A stretch of 64,000 nt of DNA from Pseudokineococcus marinus (lineage in GTDB: Bacteria > Actinomycetota > Actinomycetes > Actinomycetales > Quadrisphaeraceae): the NCBI RefSeq assembly GCF_037482405.1, contig NZ_JBBHZZ010000004.1, forward strand, positions 124,001 to 188,000, read 5' to 3'. The stretch's first letter is position 1; every line of letters starts with the position of its first letter. Position numbers and translations under genes: made by a program. Under the pieces are notes generated by a model that did not search any database, was not told the origin of the DNA, and saw only the letters and a list, made by a program, of their open reading frames with translations. Shown piece after piece: positions 8,274-16,435 of the stretch.

Positions 8274-9131
8274 GTGACGCAGCCCACCAACGCCCTCGGG
8301 GCCTTCCTCCGCGCGCGGCGCGAGCTGGTGACGCCCCAGCAGGCGGGCATCCCCGCCCTCGGCGTGCGCCGCACCCCGGGCCTGCGGCGCGAGGAGGTGG
8401 CGATGCTCGCCGGCATCAGCGCCGACTACTACCTCCGGCTGGAGCGCGGCCGCGACCGCCACCCCTCCGTGCAGGTGCTCGAGGCGATCGCCCGCGTCCT
8501 CCGGCTCGACGACGACCACTTCCGGCACCTGCTGACGCTGGTGGCGGACGTGCCCCGACGACGCCGCCGCCCGGCTCGCCGGCCGGTGCCTCCGGAGGGC
8601 GCGCTGAAGCTCCTCGCCTCCCTCCAGCAGCCGGCGTTCATCGAGGACCGGTACTTCGACGTCCTCGCGGCCAACCCCCTGGCGACCGCGCTCTCCCCCC
8701 GCCTCGTCGCGGGGGGCAACCAGCTGCGGGCCCTCTTCCTCGACCCGGCCGAGCAGGCGCTGCACCAGGAGTGGGAGCGCGTCACCGAGTGCTTCGTGGC
8801 GGCCCTGCGGCAGGCGGTCGGGACGGACGTCGACGACCCGCGCTTCATCGAGCTGACCGGCGAGCTGACGCTGGCGAGCGCCCGCTTTCGCCAGCTCTGG
8901 GCCCGCCACGAGGTGCGCGGCCAGCGGGGCACCCCCATCCGGCTCGACCACCCGCAGGTCGGTCCGATGACCCTCAACCGCGAGCGGCTGACCATCAACG
9001 GCACCGACGACCAGATGCTCGTCGTCTTCCACCCCGACGCCGGCTCCGGCGACGCGGACCAGCTGGCCCTGCTGGCCTCCGCCGCGATGCCCACGTCAGG
9101 CCCCGGGCGTGAGATCGCGCGCCGCCCCTGA
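8274..9131 (+). CDS. XRE-family regulator with MmyB-like sensor domain
   Basis: 285-aa regulator. The N-terminal XRE helix-turn-helix is RRTPGLRREEVAMLAGISADYYLRLE; the PGLRREE motif is typical of the MmyB-ligand-binding regulators common in actinomycetes. The C-terminal ~170 residues form the PAS-like MmyB domain (FDVLAANPLATAL, FRQLWARHEVRG). GTG start; TACGCT eight bases upstream suggests a leaderless transcript. It probably controls the divergent SDR-MFS-reductase operon. Its relative at 17731 pairs with a quinone reductase in the same way. Confidence 0.88.
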   Translation: MTQPTNALGAFLRARRELVTPQQAGIPALGVRRTPGLRREEVAMLAGISADYYLRLERGRDRHPSVQVLEAIARVLRLDDDHFRHLLTLVADVPRRRRRPARRPVPPEGALKLLASLQQPAFIEDRYFDVLAANPLATALSPRLVAGGNQLRALFLDPAEQALHQEWERVTECFVAALRQAVGTDVDDPRFIELTGELTLASARFRQLWARHEVRGQRGTPIRLDHPQVGPMTLNRERLTINGTDDQMLVVFHPDAGSGDADQLALLASAAMPTSGPGREIARRP

Positions 9132-9148
9132 CGGGTCGGACCGTCAGG
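9127..9148. terminator. Bidirectional hairpin terminator
   Basis: CCTGACGG (9127-9134) and CCGTCAGG (9141-9148) form an 8-bp perfect stem with a 6-nt loop. It overlaps the stop codons of the two convergent regulator genes. Confidence 0.55.
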
Positions 9149-9749
9149 CGGGCGGCCAGGTGCGCAGCGCCGCGTCGGCGACCGCACGCAGCCGCTCGCG
9201 CCCCGTGCCACCGGCGGCCTGGACGGCGATGCCGTTGGCGACGGTCATGAGCACCTCGGCGAGCAGGTCCGGGTCGGAGCCCGCAGGGAGGTCGCCCTCG
9301 GCGGCGGCGCGGCGGAAGCGCTCGGCCAGGCGGGCGCAGGCGTCGTTGCGCCAGGTCGCCAGCAGCTCGCGGACGGCTCGGTCACCGGGTGACGTGGTGA
9401 GCCCCCCCTGGACGCCGAGGCACCCGTGCGGACGGTCCGGGCCGGTGGTGGTGTCGACCGCGCCGTGCAGGAAGGCCGTGGCCACCCCGTGGGCGGTCGG
9501 CTCCTCCAGGGCCCGCGTCCCGTAGGCGCCCGGGCCCGCCGAGTAGCGCCCCAGCGCAGCGCGGAAGAGGTCCTCCTTGGCGCCGAAGGCGGCGTACAGG
9601 CTCGGCCGGGTGATGCCCATCGCCGCCGTGAGGTCGCTGAGGCTGGCGCCCTCGTACCCCTGCGCCCAGAAGACCAGCACGGCCTGGTCGAGCGCCCGGT
9701 CCGCGTCGAACCCTCGAGGGCGCCCGAGCGCCTTGGGGGTGGTCGCCAC
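9144..9749 (-). CDS. TetR/AcrR family regulator
   Basis: 201-aa repressor. The TetR_N domain reads GRPRGFDADRALDQAVLVFWAQGYEG followed by SDLTAAMGITRPSLYAAFGAKEDLF. The AFGAKEDLF form and the C-terminal GCLGVQGGL motif put it with the YxaF/TetR_C-16-like group that often controls SDR or quinone reductases. GTG start at 9749. A perfect palindrome at 9803-9814 lies between it and the divergent SDR at 9836, which is the likely target. Confidence 0.88.
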   Translation of the reverse strand: MATTPKALGRPRGFDADRALDQAVLVFWAQGYEGASLSDLTAAMGITRPSLYAAFGAKEDLFRAALGRYSAGPGAYGTRALEEPTAHGVATAFLHGAVDTTTGPDRPHGCLGVQGGLTTSPGDRAVRELLATWRNDACARLAERFRRAAAEGDLPAGSDPDLLAEVLMTVANGIAVQAAGGTGRERLRAVADAALRTWPPA

Positions 9750-9802
9750 GTGGGCAGGGTAGTCCGCCCGGCCCCGCCGACGGGCGTGCTAGCGTCTTTC
9801 CA

Positions 9803-9814
9803 TACCGATCGGTA
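9803..9814. promoter_or_regulatory. TetR operator palindrome
   Basis: TACCGATCGGTA is a perfect 12-bp palindrome in the 86-bp gap between the divergent tetR (start 9749) and SDR (start 9836). The position, 22 bp before the SDR ATG, fits repression by steric block. Confidence 0.7.
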
Positions 9815-9835
9815 CAGATAGAAGGGCGGGACGTC

Positions 9836-10576
9836 ATGGGGAGCTTCGAGGGCATGACCGCGGTGGTCACCGGCGGCAGCGCGGGCATCGGGCTGGCCAC
9901 GGCCAAGCGGCTGGCCGCGGAGGGCGCGCACGTGGTCATCACCGGGCGCCGCGCCGAGCAGCTCGAGACGGCGGTCGCCGAGATCGGCGACGCCACGGCG
10001 GTGGTCGGGGACGTCAGCGTCACGGGTGACGTCGAGCGCCTGTACCAGCAGGTGCGCGAGCTCGGGCGGGGCGTCGACGTGCTCGTCGCCAACGCCGGCA
10101 CCAACCAGGTCGCCACGCTGGAGGAGACGACCGAGGAGTCCCACGACCGCCTCTTCGACGTCAACGTCAAGGGGACCTTCCTCACCGTGCAGAAGGCGCT
10201 GCCCGTGCTCAACGAGGGCGCGTCCGTGGTGCTCGTGGCCTCCACGGCCGGCGGCAGCGGGACACCGGGCCAAGGGGCCTACGGGGCGACGAAGGCCGCC
10301 GTCCGCTCCTACGCCCGCACGTGGGCGAACGAGCTCAGCGGCCGCGGCGTCCGGGTCAACGTCGTGTCCCCGGGACCGGTCGACACCCCGCTCTGGGACG
10401 AGGTCTTCGGCGCCCGGGCCGAGGAGGTGAAGGCGACGGTCGCGGCGGGCCTGCCGGCCCGGCGCGTCGCCGACCCGGACGAGGTCGCCGCTGCCGTCGT
10501 CTTCCTCGCGTCGTCGCAGAGCAGCTTCGTCGACGGGGTGGAGCTCCACGTCGACGGCGGCATGAACCAGGTCTGA
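9836..10576 (+). CDS. SDR family oxidoreductase (TetR-controlled)
   Basis: 246-aa classical short-chain dehydrogenase: TGGSAGIG cofactor motif, GRRAEQL after strand 2 (NADP-type Arg), ANAGTN, STAGG, catalytic YGATK, and VDGGMNQV at the C-terminus as in FabG-like enzymes. It is followed 32 bp later by a Gfo/Idh/MocA-like gene on the same strand, so both may be transcribed from the operator-bearing promoter upstream. Substrate unknown. Confidence 0.88.
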   Translation: MGSFEGMTAVVTGGSAGIGLATAKRLAAEGAHVVITGRRAEQLETAVAEIGDATAVVGDVSVTGDVERLYQQVRELGRGVDVLVANAGTNQVATLEETTEESHDRLFDVNVKGTFLTVQKALPVLNEGASVVLVASTAGGSGTPGQGAYGATKAAVRSYARTWANELSGRGVRVNVVSPGPVDTPLWDEVFGARAEEVKATVAAGLPARRVADPDEVAAAVVFLASSQSSFVDGVELHVDGGMNQV

Positions 10577-10608
10577 CGACCGAGCACCTGCGGCGAGGAG
10601 GAGCGGTC

Positions 10609-11694
10609 GTGACGGAGGGACGGATCGGCGTCGGCGTCGTCGGGCTCAGCGCGCGCGGCGGCTGGGGAGCCGGGGCGCACCTGCCCGCGATGGCCGCCGC
10701 CGGCGGCTTCGAGCTGCGCGGCCTCGTCGCCGGCTCACCGGAGTCGGCGCGCGTGGCCTCTCAGCGGTTCAGCGCGCCCGCGTACGCCTCGGCGGGCGAG
10801 CTGGCCGCCGCGGACGACGTCGACCTCGTCGTCGTCGCCGTCAAGACGCCGCGGCACCGCGAGCTCGTCCTCCCCGCGCTGGCCGCCGGCGCGGCCGTCC
10901 TCTGCGAGTGGCCCGTCGCCGTCGACCGCGCGGAGGCGGAGGAGATGGCGGCCCACGCCTCCGGGCGGCCCACGTTCGTCGGCCTGCACGGGCGGTCCGC
11001 TCCGGCCTTCCGGTACCTGGCCGACCTCGTGGCCGACGGCTGCGTCGGTGACCTGCTGTCGGTCACCCTCGTCTCAGCGGTGACGGAGTGGGGCACGCCC
11101 GTCTCCCGGCGCATGGCGTACACCCTCGACCGCACGCAGGGCGCGACGATGCTGGCCATCGCCTTCGGCCACGCGATCGACCCGGTGCTCATGGCCACGG
11201 GCGAGCTGCGCGACGTCGTCGCCACGACGGCGGTCCGGCGCACCACCGTGCCCCTGGAGGGGACGGGGCGCGCCGCGCCCGTGACGGCCGACGACCAGGT
11301 CGCCGTCTCCGGGACCCTGCCGGGAGGAGCCGTCCTCTCGGCTCACCAGCGGGGCGGCGTCGCCGCCGGGCCCGGCTTCTCGGTGCAGCTCGACGGCACC
11401 GCGGGGACCCTGGTGGCCACCGCACCGGACCACCCCCACCTCACCACGGTGACGATCCGCGGCGCCCGCCGCGGCGAGGAGCTGGCTCCGGTGGAGGTGC
11501 CAGCGGGCCACGACGCCTTCCCCCACCTGGGAGGGACGCCCCTCCACGCCCTGGCGCACGCCTACGCCGGCGTCCGGGAGGAGCTGCACGGCGGCCCCCG
11601 CACCGTCCCGGACCTCGCGCACGCCGTCCGCCGCCACGCGCTCCTCGACGCCGTCCTGGCGTCCGCGGCCAGCGGACGGCGCGTCGACCTGTAG
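10609..11694 (+). CDS. Gfo/Idh/MocA-fold protein lacking the EKP lysine (Gal80-like)
   Basis: 361-aa protein with an N-terminal Rossmann domain (GVGVVGLSARGGWGAGAHL) and a C-terminal alpha/beta domain of the glucose-fructose/inositol dehydrogenase fold. The conserved EKP motif, whose Lys is catalytic in most family members, is CEWPVAVD here, with Trp in place of Lys. This matches the Gal80-like branch, where the fold can act as a cofactor-binding sensor, so an enzymatic role is uncertain. GTG start behind GAGGAGGAG; probably co-transcribed with the SDR at 9836. Confidence 0.8.
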   Translation: MTEGRIGVGVVGLSARGGWGAGAHLPAMAAAGGFELRGLVAGSPESARVASQRFSAPAYASAGELAAADDVDLVVVAVKTPRHRELVLPALAAGAAVLCEWPVAVDRAEAEEMAAHASGRPTFVGLHGRSAPAFRYLADLVADGCVGDLLSVTLVSAVTEWGTPVSRRMAYTLDRTQGATMLAIAFGHAIDPVLMATGELRDVVATTAVRRTTVPLEGTGRAAPVTADDQVAVSGTLPGGAVLSAHQRGGVAAGPGFSVQLDGTAGTLVATAPDHPHLTTVTIRGARRGEELAPVEVPAGHDAFPHLGGTPLHALAHAYAGVREELHGGPRTVPDLAHAVRRHALLDAVLASAASGRRVDL

Positions 11695-11717
11695 GCGCTC
11701 GGCCGAGGACGGCCGGG

Positions 11718-11744
11718 GAGGCGCCCGCCGGTCACGGGTGCCTC
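11718..11744. terminator. Bidirectional hairpin terminator
   Basis: GAGGCGCCCG (11718-11727) pairs with CGGGTGCCTC (11735-11744), 9 of 10 positions, around a 7-nt loop. It lies between the convergent Gfo/Idh-like gene and the SDR at 11743 and overlaps the SDR stop codon. Confidence 0.55.
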
Positions 11745-12474
11745 ACCACGGCACGACGCCCGCGTCCTCGAAGAAGCCGCCGGTCGGGCCGCCGTCCGGG
11801 AGCGTGGCGAGCCGGACCGGCGTCCGCGCGCCCTCCTGCGGCGTCCGCGTCCCGCGGAAGCCGTTGAGGTCGGTGGCCACGAAGCCCGGGCAGGCGGCGT
11901 TCATGAGGACGCCCGTGCCCTCGAGCTCGTGCACGTACTGGAGCATCACGGCGTTGAGGAAGGTCTTCGACGGCGCGTAGGCCACCGCGACCGGCCCCTG
12001 GGCCGCCGCGTCCGCGGGGGCCCACTGCCGGGTCAGCGACCCGACGCCGCTGGAGACGTGGACGACGCGCGGCGACGGCGCCCGGCGCAGCAGCGGCAGC
12101 ACCGCGTTCGTGACGCGGATGACGCCGTAGACGTTCGTCTCCACCACCGTCCGGACGACGTCGAGGTCCACGGCCGAGGGCTGCTGCGGCAGGGACCCGG
12201 TGATGCCGGCGTTGTTGACCAGGACGTCGAGCCGACCCTCCTGCTCCTCGAGGAGCGCCGCCGCCGCCCGGACGCTCGCGTCGTCCGTGACGTCGAGCGG
12301 CACGCCGAAGGCGTCCACCCCGCTGGCGCGCAGCCGCGCGACGGCGTCCTCGCGCCGCGCGTCGTCCCGCGCCCCGACGCCCACGCGGTGCCCGAGGGCG
12401 CCGAGGCCCGCCGCGATCTCGTAGCCGATGCCCTTGTTCGCCCCGGTGACCAGGGCCGTCGTCGTCTCGCTCAT
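11743..12474 (-). CDS. SDR family oxidoreductase (LysR-linked)
   Basis: 243-aa short-chain dehydrogenase: TGANKGIG cofactor loop, NNAGITG, SSGVG, catalytic YAPSK. The TGANKGIG form and the SSGVGSLT segment are typical of carbonyl-reductase-like SDRs, and the protein resembles the SDR at 7451. ATG at 12474. It is divergent from the LysR gene, with a LysR-type box between them. Substrate unknown. Confidence 0.87.
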   Translation of the reverse strand: MSETTTALVTGANKGIGYEIAAGLGALGHRVGVGARDDARREDAVARLRASGVDAFGVPLDVTDDASVRAAAALLEEQEGRLDVLVNNAGITGSLPQQPSAVDLDVVRTVVETNVYGVIRVTNAVLPLLRRAPSPRVVHVSSGVGSLTRQWAPADAAAQGPVAVAYAPSKTFLNAVMLQYVHELEGTGVLMNAACPGFVATDLNGFRGTRTPQEGARTPVRLATLPDGGPTGGFFEDAGVVPW

Positions 12475-12531
12475 GCCCACGAGCGTGCGCGCGGGGCGGG
12501 ACGGCCGTCCAAGACCGCCCGGGGCGCAGCG

Positions 12532-12546
12532 ATACCGCACGGGTAT
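12532..12546. promoter_or_regulatory. LysR-type T-N11-A box
   Basis: ATACC-N5-GGTAT is a perfect interrupted palindrome, and T12533 to A12545 satisfies the T-N11-A rule for LysR regulators. It lies in the 94-bp divergent gap between the SDR and the LysR gene. It overlaps an ATG at 12545, which argues for the downstream GTG as the real lysR start. Confidence 0.65.
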
Positions 12547-12568
12547 GGGCGCGCGTAGCGTGCCCGCC

Positions 12569-13417
12569 GTGGAGTCACGGGAGCTGCGGTACTTCGTCGC
12601 CGTCGCCGAGGAGCTGCACTTCTCCCGCGCGGCCGAGCGCCTGGGCATGGCGCAGCCGCCGCTGTCGCGGGCGGTCGCCCAGCTCGAGCGCCGGCTCGGG
12701 ACGCCGCTGCTCGAGCGCAGCAGCCGCTCGGTGGCGCTGACGGAGGCCGGCGCGGTGCTGCTGCGCGAGGGCCGAGCGGCCCTCGACGCCCTGGAGGCGG
12801 CCGAGCACCGCACGCGGCGCGCGGCCCCTGCTCCGACCGGGACGCCGGGCATCGCCATCGCGACGAAGGCCGGTGCGTCCGACGAGCTCCTGGCGAAGCT
12901 GCTCGACGCCCACGCCGCCGAGCCCGGCGCCGTGTCCGTCGAGGTCGTGCTCTGCGGGCCGGGCCAGCAGGCGCGGCTGCTGCGGACCGGCCGGGTCGAC
13001 GTCGCGCTGCTGCACCCGCCCATCGACGACGTCGAGGGCTTCGACGTCGAGGCGCTGCGCACGGAGGGGCAGGTGGCGCTGCTGCCCGCCGGCCACCCGC
13101 TCAGCAGCCGCACGAGCCTGCGGCTCACCGACCTCGAGGACCTTCCCGGCCTGCCCCCGCCGCGCTACCCGCGCGCGGACGGCACCTACCCCGAGGGCCC
13201 GGGACCGGAGGTCCACGACCACGCCCAGCTCGTCCAGCTGGTGTCCCTCGGGCGGACGGCGGTCGTCGTGCCCGAGGTCGCCCGCACGCACCTGCGCGGG
13301 GGCGTCACCGCCGTCCCGGTCGTCGACGCGCCCGAGGTGACGACCGTCATCGCCTGGCCGCCGCACAGCCGGTCGCTGGCCGTCGCACGGCTCGTGGAGA
13401 CGGCGACGCGGCTCTGA
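12569..13417 (+). CDS. LysR family regulator
   Basis: 282-aa regulator. The N-terminal winged helix is the classic ELRYFVAVAEELHFSRAAERL ... PLSRAVAQLERRLG followed by LTEAGAVLL; the effector domain is periplasmic-binding-like. I chose the GTG at 12569, which gives MESRELRYF, the usual LysR opening. The ATG at 12545 would place the operator inside the gene. TAGCGT eight bases upstream is a plausible -10 for a leaderless mRNA. Likely regulates the divergent SDR at 11743. Effector unknown. Confidence 0.88.
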   Translation: MESRELRYFVAVAEELHFSRAAERLGMAQPPLSRAVAQLERRLGTPLLERSSRSVALTEAGAVLLREGRAALDALEAAEHRTRRAAPAPTGTPGIAIATKAGASDELLAKLLDAHAAEPGAVSVEVVLCGPGQQARLLRTGRVDVALLHPPIDDVEGFDVEALRTEGQVALLPAGHPLSSRTSLRLTDLEDLPGLPPPRYPRADGTYPEGPGPEVHDHAQLVQLVSLGRTAVVVPEVARTHLRGGVTAVPVVDAPEVTTVIAWPPHSRSLAVARLVETATRL

Positions 13418-13418
13418 G

Positions 13419-13444
13419 AGGTCGCCGTCCGCGGGCGGCGACCT
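13419..13444. terminator. Bidirectional hairpin terminator
   Basis: AGGTCGCCG (13419-13427) and CGGCGACCT (13436-13444) form a perfect 9-bp stem with an 8-nt loop. It starts two bases after the lysR stop and overlaps the stop of the convergent lipoprotein gene. Confidence 0.65.
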
Positions 13445-14075
13445 ACCAGTCGAGGTGGTAGTTGACGAAGCCCTCGCCCTCGAGAGCCGTGCGTCCGACC
13501 TCGACCTCGAGGGACGCCGGCGGCGCCACGTCGGTCGCGAGGACGCGCGTGGTGTCGAGCTCGAGGTCCCCGCTGACGTCGCGCAGCGCGAGGTCGGCGC
13601 GCGCCCGGTCGACGCCCAGGTCGGCGACCGCGCCGTCCACGACGTCGCGCAGCTCGTCGTCCGTCAGCCCGCGGCGCACGACGACGACGGAGCCCGGAGG
13701 GGCGGTGCCGTCGGCGGCGCTGACGACCACGGTGTCGGCGGGCGTCCGCAGCAGGTCCTGCCCGCCGGCGGTGACGAGGACCTCCAGCCCGCCGCCGTCG
13801 CGCTCGAGCGGGATCGACGTGCGCCCCTCGGGGAGGGCGAGGTCGACGCGGGCCGGGGGGTCGTCGAGGTCGAGGACGAGCGTGCCGTCAGCCAGGAGGT
13901 CGGCGACGGCGGCCCGCTGGGCCTGGCGGCGCTCCGAGGCGCTGCCCCGCTCGTCGGGGGTGGTGGGGCCCACGGTGCACGCTCCGGTCAGGCTGAGGAC
14001 GAGGACGGGCAGGACGAGGGCGGGGAGGGCGCGAGCGGGCAGGGCGCGGCGACGGGTCCGGGCGGGCGTCGTCAC
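13443..14075 (-). CDS. Putative lipoprotein of the type VII-like cluster
   Basis: 210-aa secreted protein. The basic N-terminus (TPARTRRRALPAR) leads into a hydrophobic stretch and a lipobox LTGAC, so Cys should be lipid-modified and the rest exposed outside the membrane. The mature part is acidic beta-rich sequence without a recognised domain. The GTG start overlaps the stop of the large protein upstream (GTGA), so the two are translationally coupled. A role as surface partner of the large protein is an inference. Confidence 0.65.
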   Translation of the reverse strand: MTTPARTRRRALPARALPALVLPVLVLSLTGACTVGPTTPDERGSASERRQAQRAAVADLLADGTLVLDLDDPPARVDLALPEGRTSIPLERDGGGLEVLVTAGGQDLLRTPADTVVVSAADGTAPPGSVVVVRRGLTDDELRDVVDGAVADLGVDRARADLALRDVSGDLELDTTRVLATDVAPPASLEVEVGRTALEGEGFVNYHLDW

Positions 14076-16008
14076 TGCTCGAACCTCACGTCCCAGTCGG
14101 CCAGCTGCGCGGCGATGTCGTCGAGCCGGTGCGGCAGCGTGCGCATCTGCTCGACCCGCTCGCCGACGTCCTGCTCGAGCAGGGCGCGGACGGTGCCGGG
14201 GTCGTCGTCCAGCAGGGAGCGGTAGGCGGGCAGGGTGTCCTCCTCGATGAGGGCCCAGCGGTCGTCGAAGTCGGCGACGTTCCCGTCCGGGAAGGGCGTG
14301 GTGACGTGCGCGGTGCCCTGCGCGGGGTTGTCCCACGGGCCCAGCCGCTCCGGGCCCGGCGTCTCCACCGCCACCTCGAGGGGGAACACGTCGGGGTAGC
14401 CGGACGCGCCGGGGATGCTCGGGGCGCCGACGAGGGTGAGCGCCCACGTGAAGGCCTCGCCGGAGGGCGCGTGCGCCCGCATCCGGTCGTAGTCGTCGTC
14501 GATGACCTCGTACTGCTCGCGGAGCAGGAGCGCGCCGTTGCCGGCGGCGACGCGGTCGCGGTCCCCGCTCGCGATGTCGCGCCACGCCTGCGCCGTCGTG
14601 CCGGGCAGGACGCCGGCGGCGGCCATCTCCTCGAGCGCCGCCGCACCGCCCTCGCGGTAGGCCTGGTGGCCGGGGGCCATGTCGCCGAAGATCTCCTTCT
14701 GCATGGACAGCAGGGTCGTCTCGTAGAAGGCCAGCTCGTCCTCGCCCAGCTGCGCGAGGTCCTCGACCCCCGGTGGCAGGCGGACGCCGGGGGGCAGCGG
14801 GAGGTCCTGCAGCCGCTCGGCGACGCCGCGGAACTGGGCCAGGTCGAAGAAGCCCGCGGCGAAGGACGGGCCGATGAGCGCCGCCATGCCCGCCCACTCC
14901 AGGTCCGGGTCCTCCAGGTAGAGGTCGGCGTAGTAGCGGTAGACCGCCTCGATGGTGCCCCGGTTGGCGTCCGCCCCGGCCGTGACGTCCCACGCCAGGA
15001 GGTCGATGCCCGCCTCGTCGGCCGCCCGGCTGGTCCAGTAGCCCTCGAGGGCCGCGCCGTACTGGGGCGGCGGGACGCCGAGCGCGCGCGCCCGGTCGAG
15101 GAGCGCGGCCAGCTCGTCGGTGCGGCCCACCGGCGGGCTCGCCAGGGCCTCGCGCAGGTCGGTGAGGGCACCGCCCTGCAGCGCCCCCTCCGCCGCCGCG
15201 CGCATCACCGCACCGGCCAGCACGTCCGCCAGCGACGACCACGGACCGGCCGCTCGCCCGGCGAGGCCGGCGCTCTCGACGAGGGCGTCGGGGACGGCGA
15301 CGAGCACCGCGGCCTGCAGCGCGGAGCCCGTCCGCGAGGCGTGCGCCCGCAGCCCCTCCCGCAGCAGGTCCACCTCCCGCCGCACCGCCGCCCGCTCGGC
15401 ACCGAGGGCGGAGTCCGCCGCGCCCACGGCGGCGGCCCGCGCCCGGTCGGCCTCGTCCCGCCGCAGGCGCGCGTCCTCCGGGGTGCTGGCGGGCGGGGTC
15501 GCGGCGACGGCCTCGTCGCGGCGGCCGAGCGCGGCCGCGACGGCGGCGGCGTGGTCGGCGTCCGCCTCCTCCCAGCGACGGCGCAGCGCGGGCAGCCCGA
15601 CGTCCTGGGCCTGCGCGAGCGCCTCGCCGAAGCCGCGCACGGCGTCGCCCGCCGCCGCGAAGCAGGGTGACGCCGCGCCGACGTGCCCGGCGAGGGCCTC
15701 GATCTCGGAGGTCACCGCCGTGGCGGCCGCGCCGGTCCAGCTGTCCCGGTAGGAGGCCGGAGCGGCCGCCACCCNNNNNNNNNNNNNNNNNNNNNNNNNN
15801 NNNNNNNNNNNNNNNNNNNNNNNNNNNNNNNNNNNNNNNNNNNNNNNNNNNNNNNNNNNNNNNNNNNNNNNNNNNNNNNNNNNNNNNNGGAGGCCGGAGC
15901 GGCCGCCACCCGCGCGCGCTGGTCCTCGAGGTGCTCGGACAGCACGCGCAGGCCCGCGGCCGCCGTGAGGAAGGCGTCGGGGTCGGCGTCGAGCTCGAAG
16001 AGCGTCAC
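14072..16008 (-). CDS. Large putative type VII secretion-type protein, interrupted by an assembly gap
   Basis: GTG at 16008 opens with TLFELDADPDAFLTAAAGL, then a helical region with a W-x-G motif (YRDSWTGAAATAV) as in WXG100/LXG-like proteins, a coiled Ala/Arg/Glu-rich region, and a globular C-terminal half (YWTSRAADEAGIDLLAW, FYETTLLSMQKEIFGDM). The gene crosses the N-run 15775-15888. The same 23 bp flank both sides of the run (15752-15774 and 15889-15911). Removing 137 bp (Ns plus one copy) joins the halves in frame to 599 aa with RVAAAPASYRDSW across the junction. Exact function unknown; it overlaps the lipoprotein gene by 4 bp. Confidence 0.65.
15775..15888. other. Run of 114 Ns (scaffold gap)
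   Basis: Unresolved bases. The identical 23-bp sequence on each side shows the flanking contigs overlap, so the true gap is probably negative and no sequence is missing. Confidence 0.9.
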
Positions 16009-16042
16009 CCCCGGCCCCGCAGCACGGGCGCGCCTCGGAGGG

Positions 16043-16348
16043 TCACAGCGTGATGCTCGTGCTGGCGTCGACGTCGACCGCCTCGAGGTCGACCGACAGC
16101 CGCCCGACGTTGCCGGCGACGAGGCCCGCCGTCTGCTCGAGCACGCCGAGGACGGCGTCCCAGGAGAGCCCGAAGGCCGTGGCGCCCGCGTCCAGCGCGC
16201 CGGCGAGCTCCCCGGCGCCGTCGCGGATCGCCTCGACGTGCCCCCGGAGCGGGGTGCGCGTGCCGCGGAAGGCCGCGGCCAGGTCGTCGAACTGGTCGTC
16301 GACGCGCGCCAGCACGTCGTGCTCGGCGTGCAGGACGTCCTCGCCCAC
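16043..16348 (-). CDS. Small helical WXG100/EspC-like protein
   Basis: 101-aa all-helical protein (FDDLAAAFRGTRTPLRGHV ... FGLSWDAVLGVLEQTAGLV) with an SWDAV turn mid-protein. Its size, helicity and position just upstream of the large W-x-G protein suggest a WXG100- or EspC-like secretion partner, but no exact family is recognised. I chose the GTG at 16348 because GAGGGG lies 9 bp upstream; GTGs at 16357 and 16354 sit on top of that ribosome-binding site. First gene of the three-gene leftward set ending at 13443. Confidence 0.5.
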   Translation of the reverse strand: MGEDVLHAEHDVLARVDDQFDDLAAAFRGTRTPLRGHVEAIRDGAGELAGALDAGATAFGLSWDAVLGVLEQTAGLVAGNVGRLSVDLEAVDVDASTSITL

Positions 16349-16435
16349 GGCCACCACCCCCTCGCGCGGGACTGTAGTGACGGGAGGGGCCGCCGCCGGT
16401 CCTCGGCCGGGACGCGACCCGACCGGGTGGCGCCG

